Shown here one piece after another: positions 43,187 to 51,708 of a stretch of 64,000 nt of DNA. The notes under the pieces are model-generated. The model did no database searches. It was not told the DNA's origin and was given only the letters and a program-made list of their open reading frames with translations. Made by a program: the position numbers and the translations under genes. Origin of the DNA: Marinomonas sp. KMM3893 (GTDB lineage Bacteria; Pseudomonadota; Gammaproteobacteria; Pseudomonadales; Marinomonadaceae); contig NZ_SJSC01000005.1 of NCBI RefSeq assembly GCF_004352855.1, positions 124,001-188,000 of the forward strand, given 5' to 3'. Numbering within the stretch: position 1 is the stretch's first letter; each line of letters begins with the position of its first letter.

Positions 43187-43225
43187 GTGGTTACTGGCTT
43201 TTTCGTATGCCTGTCTTGGGTGTAG
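43187..43225. repeat. REP-like repeat, right copy 2
   Basis: A second 39-bp unit that differs from copy 1 at only a few positions (ACTGGC for ACAGCC). Both begin with GTGG, the kind of tetranucleotide (GTAG/GTGG) that REP elements carry before their imperfect palindrome, and a GGC/GCC pairing can form inside. The remainder of the gap up to 43410 is AT-rich promoter-like sequence. Confidence 0.75.
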
Positions 43226-43410
43226 TTGAGCGTTAGGGGGTGTTAAATGGGAGGTTAAACGATAAACGCCCTTTATAAGTGCGTCTGATTGTATCTTTTG
43301 TAGTATTATTGGACAACAAATAGGTCACAATACAAAATCATGCTAATCTTGATCTATATTTTGAAGCCGCTTATTAAAATTGGCTCGCGACGTTTGACGC
43401 TAAGGACACC

Positions 43411-44124
43411 ATGACCAATAATTTCACTTCTATTTCGACCTCTTCAAGAAGCTTGCATATCCAAGTGGCACGAACCATTGCGCGTCGTATTTTGTCTGGA
43501 GAAATGCCGCAAGGCTCAATTGCGCCAAACGAAATGACATTATGTGAACAATTTGGCGTGAGCCGAACAGCGCTGCGTGAAGCCATTAAATTGCTAACCT
43601 CTAAAGGTTTGCTTGAATCCAGACCTAAAATTGGCACCAAGGTTGTCTCAAGAGATCGCTGGAACTTTCTCGACCCACAATTGATTGAATGGATGGATGG
43701 CTTAAGCGATCCAGCGGAGTTCTGCACACAATTTCTTGGCCTAAGACGGGCGGTAGAACCAGAAGCCTGTGCTCTGGCAGCGCTCCACGCCACGCCAGAA
43801 CAGAAAGCAGAGCTCACTGTCATCTTTCAGCAAATGGAAAAAGCCGCTCAGCATTTCGAGCACGATACTTGGACAAGCGTTGACTTAAGCTTTCATCGAC
43901 TTATTTTCAACTCAACCAATAACGATTTCTACTTACCATTTGGCAATATTTTAACCACCATGTTTGCCACCTTTATCAAACACTCATCCGCCCACGGCGG
44001 CGTCTGTTTGAACGAACACAGGCTCATTTTTGAAGCCATTATTGCCGGCGACAGCGATGGCGCACGCAACGCCTCTCGCGATCATTTGCAATCCACTAAG
44101 CACCGTTTGCCAGAAGCCGTCTAA
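43411..44124 (+). CDS. GntR/FadR family transcriptional regulator
   Basis: A 237-residue regulator with an N-terminal winged helix-turn-helix (about 18-85, 'GEMPQGSIAPNEMTLCEQFGVSRTALREAIKLLTSKGLLESRPKIGTKV') and a C-terminal FCD all-helical ligand domain (about 95-230) that binds a metal and a carboxylated sugar acid in many relatives. It is close in type to DgoR/UxuR-like sugar-acid regulators. AAGGA precedes the ATG. A KdgF-like gene lies 206 bases downstream on the same strand, so uronate metabolism is the likely theme. Confidence 0.9.
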   Translation: MTNNFTSISTSSRSLHIQVARTIARRILSGEMPQGSIAPNEMTLCEQFGVSRTALREAIKLLTSKGLLESRPKIGTKVVSRDRWNFLDPQLIEWMDGLSDPAEFCTQFLGLRRAVEPEACALAALHATPEQKAELTVIFQQMEKAAQHFEHDTWTSVDLSFHRLIFNSTNNDFYLPFGNILTTMFATFIKHSSAHGGVCLNEHRLIFEAIIAGDSDGARNASRDHLQSTKHRLPEAV

Positions 44125-44137
44125 TCTCCCTCTCTTT

Positions 44138-44187
44138 TAAGCGCAGCATGACGCGATAACCCTGATGCTGCGCTTAATTCCGTTTTT
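44138..44187 (+). terminator. Rho-independent terminator of the GntR gene
   Basis: TAAGCGCAGCAT and ATGCTGCGCTTA pair perfectly over twelve bases with a 15-base loop; ATTCCG and a T-run follow. Confidence 0.85.
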
Positions 44188-44330
44188 CTATAACAGCCTC
44201 ACTCTAATTCCACCCTGGCCGTTTCTTTTCTAGCACTTCAGACCAACAGAGTGTCGTGTTTTTTTGACTAAAACATTTTTATGATATTATAATACAATTA
44301 GGCATTATAAAAATAAGACGAGGGGTTTCT

Positions 44331-44681
44331 ATGAGCACATTTTTTCAATCTCAAGAACACGAATGGGAAGATCTGGGCAGCGGCATTAAACGCAAAATTG
44401 TTGGTCACACAGACAACTTAATGGCCGTGCATCTTTGCTTTGATAAAAACGCCGTCGGCCACCCACATGCCCATGATATTCATGATCAGATTGGTTATGT
44501 CGTAGAAGGCAGCTTTGAGGCCGAAGTGAATGGCGTAAAACAGATCTTGAAAAAAGGCGATGCGTACATTGCACAAAAACACTTTGTTCACGGTGCGGTG
44601 GCATTAGAAAACAACAGCATTTTGTTAGACATGTTCTCCCCTGCTCGAGAAGATTTCCTCAATAAAACACTCACGCCCTGA
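44331..44681 (+). CDS. kdgF: KdgF-like cupin, unsaturated uronate linearising enzyme
   Basis: A 116-residue single-domain cupin. The metal site is 'HPHAHDIHDQIGYVVEGSFE' with closely spaced His residues (about 44-51), Glu and a later His in 'KHFVHG'. KdgF opens the ring of unsaturated 4,5-uronates released by pectate or alginate lyases, giving 5-keto forms for the KduI or KduD route. The sequence 'KRKIVGHTDNLMAVHLCFDKNAVG' fits the family. The gene is separated from the upstream GntR gene by a terminator, with an AT-rich promoter region. No lyase or kdu gene is in the window. Confidence 0.83.
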   Translation: MSTFFQSQEHEWEDLGSGIKRKIVGHTDNLMAVHLCFDKNAVGHPHAHDIHDQIGYVVEGSFEAEVNGVKQILKKGDAYIAQKHFVHGAVALENNSILLDMFSPAREDFLNKTLTP

Positions 44682-44763
44682 TTTATCCGAACACACTTTT
44701 AGAGGTCTGAAACAAGGCAAGCGCCCTGCTTCAGACGATCTAATAAGATTATAAATCAACTAA

Positions 44764-45078
44764 TTATAATGAAAGCGGGGTAATTGCTCTTACCTTAATA
44801 GAGTCCAACTCTATAAGCTCCCCTACTTTTGGGCGCACCTCATTGACCCACCAATCATTGTAAGTTTGCTCAGACACTTGTTGGCGTTGCTGCTCACTAT
44901 CAAACTCACGCGTCCAAATAAAGAACTCATCACCCTTGTCGTCTTTATACAAATTGGTGCTGAGAATTCTCATGCCTTGTGAACGCTGGTACGGCAACAA
45001 TTCGTCGCGCATCCATGTCACCCATTGGTCCGCTTTGCCTGGTTTGATTTTATATTCACGAAGTTCAACGATTTTCAA
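44764..45078 (-). CDS. NIPSNAP family protein
   Basis: A 104-residue protein with the ferredoxin-like NIPSNAP fold: 'IVELREYKIKPGKADQWVTWMRDELLPYQRSQGMRI' then 'FFIWTREFDSEQQRQQVSEQTYND'. Bacterial members often lie in catabolic or small-molecule pathways but have no defined reaction. It converges with kdgF and has no clear operon partner. ATG preceded by AAGGATG. Confidence 0.87.
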   Translation of the reverse strand: MKIVELREYKIKPGKADQWVTWMRDELLPYQRSQGMRILSTNLYKDDKGDEFFIWTREFDSEQQRQQVSEQTYNDWWVNEVRPKVGELIELDSIKVRAITPLSL

Positions 45079-45236
45079 AATACATCCTTACTTAATAAAA
45101 ATCCAAAGTGGCTCAATGAAAAACATCGAGAATCGCCACTTTGAGAAAAAGTCTCAACAACAGAGTCCATTAAAATGAAACCATGGCAGCCATCAAAAAA
45201 TGAGCGATGAACACCATGCTATTCGCCCCTGTGTTA

Positions 45237-46037
45237 TTAAGACTTACTGTTTAATTGCCAATCATAATCCAAGAAATCAAGGGTCAATGATTGACGCTTT
45301 AACTGGTCTACGGCGCTTGGCGTTAACGACAAATCAGCAGCATGATCAACAAGAAACGCGTCTAATGAGTCATAACCATGCCAACCTTTTTCAAAATCTT
45401 CTCGATACCATTTAAAAATAGAAGACAATGCCAAGGTGTCGCCTTGCAAACGATTGCGGCTGCGATCCGCTAAAAAAAGTCGAGTTTGCTGACTTAATAA
45501 CGCATCAAGATTGTCGCCCTGATACGCCTGGTTAGCCAATGCTGGACAACCAATGCTGGCACAATTAACAGCAAAGTGAATTCGCGGGTCCTGATAACGA
45601 TCAGAGCCTCGAATCAGGGTATGCTCAATATTGTCCAACGAGCGCTTCTCACCTAACAGTGGAATGAACTTTTTGCTCCAAGGCGAACGAAACAAACTAC
45701 CAAGATCTTTGATTGATGTTAAATCAGGCCACTTGGTCAAAATTAACTCAACCGTCCAAGCGTTGTAAGCATTAATAAGCCAGGCTAACTGATCGTTTTT
45801 TGGCCACGCATCAAACTGTTTCTGCGTTACGCCAGACAAGCTTGTTAAATAACTATCTAGCTGCGCTTTGTCATCAGCAAAGCCTTGATAATCGACCTGA
45901 CTTGCCTGCCCGCCATTCAGTAAATACACGTGTCGCTGTAGTAAGTCATTCCATTTGCTGTGATCAAAAGAAGCCGCGCTTGCAAACGCACTTTGCCCAG
46001 CAAACAACGCAAGCAGTAAAACCAGTATTTTTGTCAT
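45237..46037 (-). CDS. DUF547 domain protein, exported
   Basis: A 266-residue protein with a Sec signal peptide (about 1-20, ending 'AFASA'), so probably periplasmic. The DUF547 block 'NDQLAWLINAYNAWTVELILTKWPDLTSIKDLGSLF' (about 105-140) and 'LIRGSDRYQDPRIHFAVNCASIGCPALANQAY' with conserved Asn, His and Cys residues are clear. The family is thought to have a papain-like-related active site in some descriptions, but no reaction is established. It stands alone. The minus-strand ATG is clear of neighbouring genes. Confidence 0.85.
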   Translation of the reverse strand: MTKILVLLLALFAGQSAFASAASFDHSKWNDLLQRHVYLLNGGQASQVDYQGFADDKAQLDSYLTSLSGVTQKQFDAWPKNDQLAWLINAYNAWTVELILTKWPDLTSIKDLGSLFRSPWSKKFIPLLGEKRSLDNIEHTLIRGSDRYQDPRIHFAVNCASIGCPALANQAYQGDNLDALLSQQTRLFLADRSRNRLQGDTLALSSIFKWYREDFEKGWHGYDSLDAFLVDHAADLSLTPSAVDQLKRQSLTLDFLDYDWQLNSKS

Positions 46038-46197
46038 GATAAACGCCTCAACACCTTAATATTTTGTGATTGTGCTTATGAAAAGCTCATAAATAGTCGG
46101 CATTAGACGCAACACCTCACTCGCTTCTTACAGTTTTTCTGAAAAACTCAAACACTGGATCGGCAAAGTGAGGCAACCCCTCTCGGGATAATCTGAT

Positions 46198-47280
46198 TTA
46201 ATTCCTCTCAAGAGACGATTGCAAGAGTGCCCGAGCTTTGTCCAAATGATTCAATATTTCTTGAGCATTCTCTCCCTGCTTGGTTTTTACCGAGGTACTG
46301 GAACGGACAATTAACCGCGTCGGCAAAATCAATTGGCAATACGAATGAGGCGACTGCTCTGTGCTGTCCAACAAACGCTTAACCGCTTGCTGACCTAACG
46401 CCAAGAAATCTTGTTCCACCGTGGTCAAAGGAGGCGTAAAAAAGGCACTGTCACTGATGTTATCAAACCCGACCACAGACACCTTATCTGGCACTGATAT
46501 TCCTAACTCATTTAACGCACACAGCACCCCCAAAGCCATTTGGTCGTTCGCCACCAACACAGCATCAAAAGATTGCTTCTTAGCAAGCGCATCACGAATC
46601 GCCAAATAGCCGCTTTGAGCGTCCCAATCCCCTTCATAACTTGCCACTATATTTTTCCCATTTTGCGTCAGCTCGTCACGCCATCCAGCCCGTCTTAACG
46701 ACGACCCGGTTGACGCATTAGGCCCTGTAACAAGCAAAAAATTCTCTCGCTGGCAGGCGATCAAATGCTGCACGGCCATTTTGGCGCCTTCCGTATGTTC
46801 TGCACACACATAGTTCACCTTGCTGTGTTCAGGCACATCAATAAACATAAAATTCAGCGAGGTAAACTGCTCAACCAACTGCTCTGCCATCTCTTGCGTC
46901 AAGGGCACATTCACCACAATGTAATCCACTTGCTGAGAAGCCAACTCTCTGATGGCCGCTTTAATTCTGCCAAATTCATTATTTTCGACAATAGACAAAG
47001 CGGCCCCATAGCCTTTTTCATAGGCCTGCTGGCGCACCCCATTGACGATCAAAGCCACCCCATGCAAGGCGATATCAAGCGACACAATGCCCAAGGTTTT
47101 GGACTTGCCGCGACTCAGCATTTGTGCGCCTTTATTGGGAATATAGCCTAGCGCATTGATCGCTTGGTTCACTCGATCACGAGTCTCAGGGGAGACATTA
47201 TCCGCGCCATTAGTGACCCGAGACACAGTTTGTGTCGATACCCCCGCTAATTTCGCGACGTCTTTAAATGTTACAGACAC
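46198..47280 (-). CDS. LacI family regulator of the alpha-galactosidase operon
   Basis: A 360-residue repressor. The N-terminal HTH is 'TFKDVAKLAGVSTQTVSRVTNGADNVSPETRDRVNQAINALGYIPN' (residues 4-50) with hinge 'KGAQMLSRGKSKTLGIV' and a periplasmic-binding-protein-like sensor including 'LLVTGPNASTGSSLRRAGW' and 'VLVANDQMALGVL'. An unusual 25-residue tail follows the sensor. It is divergent from the alpha-galactosidase gene, with a LacI-type operator in between, so repression lifted by a galactoside is the natural model. Confidence 0.92.
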   Translation of the reverse strand: MSVTFKDVAKLAGVSTQTVSRVTNGADNVSPETRDRVNQAINALGYIPNKGAQMLSRGKSKTLGIVSLDIALHGVALIVNGVRQQAYEKGYGAALSIVENNEFGRIKAAIRELASQQVDYIVVNVPLTQEMAEQLVEQFTSLNFMFIDVPEHSKVNYVCAEHTEGAKMAVQHLIACQRENFLLVTGPNASTGSSLRRAGWRDELTQNGKNIVASYEGDWDAQSGYLAIRDALAKKQSFDAVLVANDQMALGVLCALNELGISVPDKVSVVGFDNISDSAFFTPPLTTVEQDFLALGQQAVKRLLDSTEQSPHSYCQLILPTRLIVRSSTSVKTKQGENAQEILNHLDKARALLQSSLERN

Positions 47281-47349
47281 CCAAGCACTCCTCTCATCGG
47301 TCTAAAAAATCAGTCTTTTTTCTACTGTAGAGACAAACAATAACACATT

Positions 47350-47367
47350 AATGTTATCGAAAACATT
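47350..47367. promoter_or_regulatory. LacI-type operator upstream of alpha-galactosidase
   Basis: AATGTTATCGAAAACATT: the half sites AATGTTATC and AATGTTTTC (reverse arm) differ at one position and meet at a central CG, the classical LacI/GalR arrangement. It lies between the divergent LacI gene and the alpha-galactosidase start, able to control both. Confidence 0.7.
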
Positions 47368-47528
47368 TCACACGACATTGAAAAACATCAAAAAACGTTA
47401 GGTTTTTAGCGAAATAATTCTATTATCTATAACAATTGATCATTTTTTATCGTTTTGCTACTCTGCGTTTCAATTCCAGAAAGACACCAATAAATATAAA
47501 TATTTACGCAAACATAGTGAGCTTCAAC

Positions 47529-49646
47529 ATGAATCAATTCATTCATTTAACCAGCCTCAATCACAGCTGCATCATTAAGGTGGATCGTGTCCCTGAAATC
47601 GTTCATTGGGGCGCGCGCATCGCTCAGATTGACGCAGACCTATTGCTCTCCACTGAACGCCCTATTTCTCAGGCTCGCCTAGACGTTGACATTCCTTTGT
47701 CTCTGTGCCCCGAATTAGGCAGCGGACACTTCAATGCGCCAGGCATCGAAGGGCATCGCAATGGCCATGATTGGGCGCCGGTTTTCCACACCACTGACAC
47801 GCAAGCCAATGACCACCAAGCGGTGTTCACACTGCAAGACGACATAGCCAATCTTGAACTCACTATCGAGGTGCTACTGGATCACGATTCTGATGTCCTA
47901 CAAAAACGCATTAGCGTGCGCAACCTAGGTTCAGAGGTTTACACACTCAATAAACTATCATCGACGTTAACGCTGCCTCACCATGCAAATGAACTGATGA
48001 CCTTTCATGGTCGTTGGTGCCAAGAGTTTCAAAACCAACGCCAAGCGTTAGAGCACGGCGGGTTTATGCAAGAAAACCGCCGCGGCCGCACCTCCCACGA
48101 AAATTTCCCCGGGCTGTTTGTTGGCAGCAAAGGGTTTAGTGAACAACAAGGAAATGTTTGGGGCTTTCACCTCGGCTGGAGTGGCAACCACCAACTGCGA
48201 GCCGATGTGAAGAGTGATGGCCGCCGCTTTGTGCAAGCCGGAGAATTGCTACTGGCGGGGGAGATCCAGCTGGCTGAAAATGACATCTACCAAACGCCTT
48301 GGCTATATGGTGTGTACAGCAACCAAGGACTAAATGGCATTTCCGATCGTTTTCACACCTTTGTTCGCCAAAGCATTCTTCGCTTCCCAACACAAAAACC
48401 GCGCCCTGTGCATCTAAACACATGGGAAGGTATCTATTTCGATCACAACCCTGACTACATTATGAAAATGGCCAGCGAAGCGGCCGACATGGGTGTTGAG
48501 CGCTTTATCATTGATGACGGCTGGTTTGTTGGCCGCGATCATGAACGCGCCGCACTCGGTGATTGGTATCTCGATGAAAAGAAATACCCAAATGGTCTAG
48601 AGCCAGTCATTGAGCACGTCAACACACTGGGTATGGAGTTTGGCTTGTGGGTTGAACCAGAAATGGTCAGCCAAGATTCCAATTTATTCCGCGCCCACCC
48701 TGACTGGGTATTAGGCTTATCAGGCTATCAGCAACCTTCTGGTCGCTGGCAATACGTACTCGACCTGCAAAATCCTGAGTGCTTTCAATACTTATTTGAC
48801 AGGCTCGACGACCTACTCACACGCTACAACATCTGCTATCTAAAATGGGACATGAACCGCGAACTCGTGCAACCTGGGCATCAAGGTAAAGCCGCCGTTC
48901 GCGGTCAAACACAGGCTTTGTACCAACTGCTGGACGCGCTAACCAGCGCCCATCCGAGCGTTGAAATCGAGTCTTGCTCCTCTGGTGGCGGACGCATTGA
49001 TTTTGAGATCCTAAAACGCACCCATCGCTTTTGGGCATCCGATTGCAACGACGCCCTAGAGCGACAAAGCATTCAACGCGGCATGAGCTACTTTTTTCCA
49101 CCCGAAGTCATGGGCGCGCACATTGGCCCAGGCGAATGCCACTCAACCAACCGTCGCCACAGCATCAACATGCGTGGCGTTACCGCCTTAGGCGGACACA
49201 TGGGCGTCGAACTCGACCCAGTGAAAGAAACGGCAGAAGAAAAACAAGCGTTTGCTCATTACATTCAGCTGCACAAACAACATCGCCACCTGCTGCATTC
49301 TGGCCGTACCTTCCGGATCGATTCCGCCAATAAGGATCAATACATTTACGGCGTGGTTGGTGCCAACCAAGACGGCCAAGAAGAGTTGCTTATCACTGTA
49401 TGCCAGCTGGCCATGCCGGAATACGCGCTGCCTTCACCCTTACGAATCAGCCACATTGATGTGCATGCACGCTATCAATTAAACATAGTAGAAATGCCAA
49501 AAACCAGCTTTCAGCTCATGAAACAAGCCCCAAAATGGCTGGATAAAACCTTAGAACTTAATGGAGACAACCTGAAAGAAGTCGGTATTACATTGCCGAT
49601 TTTAGACCCAGAGTCTGCCCTGATTGTTCACCTAAAAAAAATATAA
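47529..49646 (+). CDS. GH36 alpha-galactosidase
   Basis: A 705-residue retaining alpha-galactosidase (Aga/RafA type). The start chosen is MNQFIHL; a further 31 upstream codons are open but are AT-rich promoter sequence. The N-terminal beta-sandwich (about 1-290) precedes a TIM barrel with nucleophile Asp441 in 'LKWDMNRE' and acid/base Asp505 in 'FWASDCND', plus 'SCSSGGGRIDFEI' between them and 'WVEPEMVS' earlier. No signal peptide, so it acts on imported alpha-galactosides. It is followed by an SSS symporter gene and preceded by a LacI operator. The neighbouring sulfatases suggest a sulfated or partly desulfated galactoside. Confidence 0.95.
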   Translation: MNQFIHLTSLNHSCIIKVDRVPEIVHWGARIAQIDADLLLSTERPISQARLDVDIPLSLCPELGSGHFNAPGIEGHRNGHDWAPVFHTTDTQANDHQAVFTLQDDIANLELTIEVLLDHDSDVLQKRISVRNLGSEVYTLNKLSSTLTLPHHANELMTFHGRWCQEFQNQRQALEHGGFMQENRRGRTSHENFPGLFVGSKGFSEQQGNVWGFHLGWSGNHQLRADVKSDGRRFVQAGELLLAGEIQLAENDIYQTPWLYGVYSNQGLNGISDRFHTFVRQSILRFPTQKPRPVHLNTWEGIYFDHNPDYIMKMASEAADMGVERFIIDDGWFVGRDHERAALGDWYLDEKKYPNGLEPVIEHVNTLGMEFGLWVEPEMVSQDSNLFRAHPDWVLGLSGYQQPSGRWQYVLDLQNPECFQYLFDRLDDLLTRYNICYLKWDMNRELVQPGHQGKAAVRGQTQALYQLLDALTSAHPSVEIESCSSGGGRIDFEILKRTHRFWASDCNDALERQSIQRGMSYFFPPEVMGAHIGPGECHSTNRRHSINMRGVTALGGHMGVELDPVKETAEEKQAFAHYIQLHKQHRHLLHSGRTFRIDSANKDQYIYGVVGANQDGQEELLITVCQLAMPEYALPSPLRISHIDVHARYQLNIVEMPKTSFQLMKQAPKWLDKTLELNGDNLKEVGITLPILDPESALIVHLKKI

Positions 49647-49704
49647 AAACAACGGTCAATAAATTAGACCTTACCTATAAAAACACGCAGTAATCTGTCA
49701 CTAC

Positions 49705-49729
49705 GCCTTTCACGCACGCCGTGAAAGGC
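49705..49729 (+). other. Intercistronic hairpin between alpha-galactosidase and symporter genes
   Basis: GCCTTTCACG and CGTGAAAGGC are exact complements with a CACGC loop. No T-run follows, so it is more likely an mRNA-stabilising or attenuating structure than a full terminator. Confidence 0.6.
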
Positions 49730-49769
49730 TCGCGTCTGCTTGCCGTGCATAAAAAGAAAGGAAAAGACT

Positions 49770-51470
49770 ATGTCCCTCACGGTATTTTTATCGTTTTTGT
49801 TGTTCACCGGTTTCGTGGTTATCTTTACGTATCGAAAAGTAAAACGCGACCAACACCACTCTAAAGACGGCTTTTTCCTCGGCGGTCGAAGTCTAACCGG
49901 CGGACTCATCGCCAGCTCCCTCATTTTAACCAACCTAAGCGCCACCAGCTTTGTCGGCATGAGCGCCCAAGCGTACACCAACAACATGAGTGTAATGGGC
50001 TGGGAAGTGGCCTCGGGCGTCACCTTGGTGATCATTGCACTGCTGCTGGTGCCTCGTTATTTAAAGCAAGGCATCACGACCATCCCCGACTTTTTAGAAA
50101 GTCGTTATGACATGTCAGTGAAGAAATTTGTTACCTTGCTGTTCCTTTGCCAATACGTGATTAACATTCTACCCACCACGCTTTACGCAGGCGCGGTTGT
50201 CCTTGCTGAAATTTTTGATATCAAAGACTTGCTTGGCATCACTGAGTTTCAATCTATTGCGCTTATCTCGGCCACCATCGGGTTGCTGGGCTTTTTCTAC
50301 GCCATTTACGGCGGTTTAAAAGCCGTGGTGATTGCAGACACCATTAACGGCATTGGCTTGATTATTGGCGGCTTGATGATTCCTGTTTTCGGGCTAATCG
50401 CATTGGGCCATGGCAGCTTCAGCGCTGGGCTAGACACACTTCTTAGCGCCGCACCTGAAAAACTTCAATCCGTAGGATCAGAAAAAGACCCGCTCCCTTT
50501 CTCCACGCTGTTTACCGGTTTATTGCTGGTGAACCTGTATTACTGGGGAACCGATCAATCGATCGTGCAACGAGTATTGGGCGCGAAAAACCTAAAAGAA
50601 GCACAGAAAGGCGTGATCGGTGCGGGGCTTATTAAAGTCATTTCCCCTTTGTTTTTGATCATTCCTGGCGTTATTGCTTACCATTTATTTGGTGCTAATG
50701 CCGGCAACCCTGACTCCATGTACACACGCCTCGTCAACGAAGTACTGCCAAAACCATTGGTCGGTTTCTTTGTTGCTGTGATGTTTGGCGCCATTTTAAG
50801 CACCTTTAACGGGGTACTAAACAGCTCAACCACACTGTTCGCTTTGAATGTCTACAAACCACTCTTTGGTAAGGGCAAAACCGATTTAGAGCTGATTGGC
50901 AAAGGCCGTATCTTTGGGGTTGTGATTGCGATCATTTCTATCTGCATCGCGCCTTTCATCATGTTTGCGCCAGAAGGCTTGTTCCAATACCTACAAATGG
51001 TGGCCGGTTTCTTTAGTGTGCCCATCTTTACCATTGTGTTCGTTGGTTATATTTCCAAGCGCGTTCCGGCCATCGCCGCCAAAATCGCCTTGGCTGTTTT
51101 TGTCACTTCGTATGCTTCTATGCAACTTATCTTTAAGGTAGAGCTGCACTTCCTGCATCAATTGGCGATCTTATTTGTGGCCTGCACTCTATTGATGTTT
51201 GTGATTGGTTATTTTTACCCACGCACCACGGATTACAAAATGCCAATCAATGAATCCATTGACATTACGCCATGGAAATTCCGCTTTGAAGCCTCAGCAA
51301 TTGTGCTCTACATGGTGTTAGGCGCTTACATCATGTTCTCGAACATTGGTTTCATCTCCGATGACCCATCTTATATGCAAATTTACGCAGCTTGTGGCGT
51401 CATCATGTTGGCAGGGATCATTTTCCGCACTCGCCAGCAGAAAAAACGACAGGCCGCCCTGTCACAATAG
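49770..51470 (+). CDS. SSS family Na+/sugar symporter
   Basis: A 566-residue sodium:solute symporter related to vSGLT, with about 14 membrane helices. The start is MSLTVFLSF after AGGA; a TTG ten codons upstream is less likely. Family blocks include 'DGFFLGGRSLTGGLIASSLILTNLSATSFVGMSAQAY', 'PRYLKQGITTIPDFLESRYD', 'YAIYGGLKAVVIADTINGIGL' and 'GAILSTFNGVLNSSTTLF'. Downstream of the alpha-galactosidase and under the same LacI operator, it should import the galactoside. It is one of three similar symporters in this region. Confidence 0.93.
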   Translation: MSLTVFLSFLLFTGFVVIFTYRKVKRDQHHSKDGFFLGGRSLTGGLIASSLILTNLSATSFVGMSAQAYTNNMSVMGWEVASGVTLVIIALLLVPRYLKQGITTIPDFLESRYDMSVKKFVTLLFLCQYVINILPTTLYAGAVVLAEIFDIKDLLGITEFQSIALISATIGLLGFFYAIYGGLKAVVIADTINGIGLIIGGLMIPVFGLIALGHGSFSAGLDTLLSAAPEKLQSVGSEKDPLPFSTLFTGLLLVNLYYWGTDQSIVQRVLGAKNLKEAQKGVIGAGLIKVISPLFLIIPGVIAYHLFGANAGNPDSMYTRLVNEVLPKPLVGFFVAVMFGAILSTFNGVLNSSTTLFALNVYKPLFGKGKTDLELIGKGRIFGVVIAIISICIAPFIMFAPEGLFQYLQMVAGFFSVPIFTIVFVGYISKRVPAIAAKIALAVFVTSYASMQLIFKVELHFLHQLAILFVACTLLMFVIGYFYPRTTDYKMPINESIDITPWKFRFEASAIVLYMVLGAYIMFSNIGFISDDPSYMQIYAACGVIMLAGIIFRTRQQKKRQAALSQ

Positions 51471-51481
51471 TTAGACAACCC

Positions 51482-51522
51482 TCACGCTCGTTGCGCCCCA
51501 AAAAAGGGGCAAGCGAGCGTGA
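51482..51522. terminator. Hairpin after the first SSS symporter gene
   Basis: TCACGCTCG with GCCCC pairs with GGGGC and CGAGCGTGA around a six-A loop, with a small internal mismatch. T content follows on the plus strand but no strong T-run. Confidence 0.6.
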
Positions 51523-51708
51523 TTCTCTCCCTCTATTTTGCGTTCGCTTTGGCTCATTTCCTTAGCACTAACCTCACGGACAATAAAGCCTGTGGACAGT
51601 GAGCTATAATCATAAAATTTGGAAAAGTATCGGCAAACCTTAAACTTACCTATGGTAAAGTAGACGCATAAAGACACTGACTATTACGAAGATGTTAAGG
51701 CAAACTCT

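Noticed and set aside
43130..43225. CRISPR array
   Set aside because: Only two full 39-bp units with an 18-base gap that itself contains part of the repeat; no cas genes.
51646..51658. LacI operator before the second LacI gene
   Set aside because: TTACC-TAT-GGTAA is short and has an odd-length spacer without the usual CG centre, so it is not listed as a feature.
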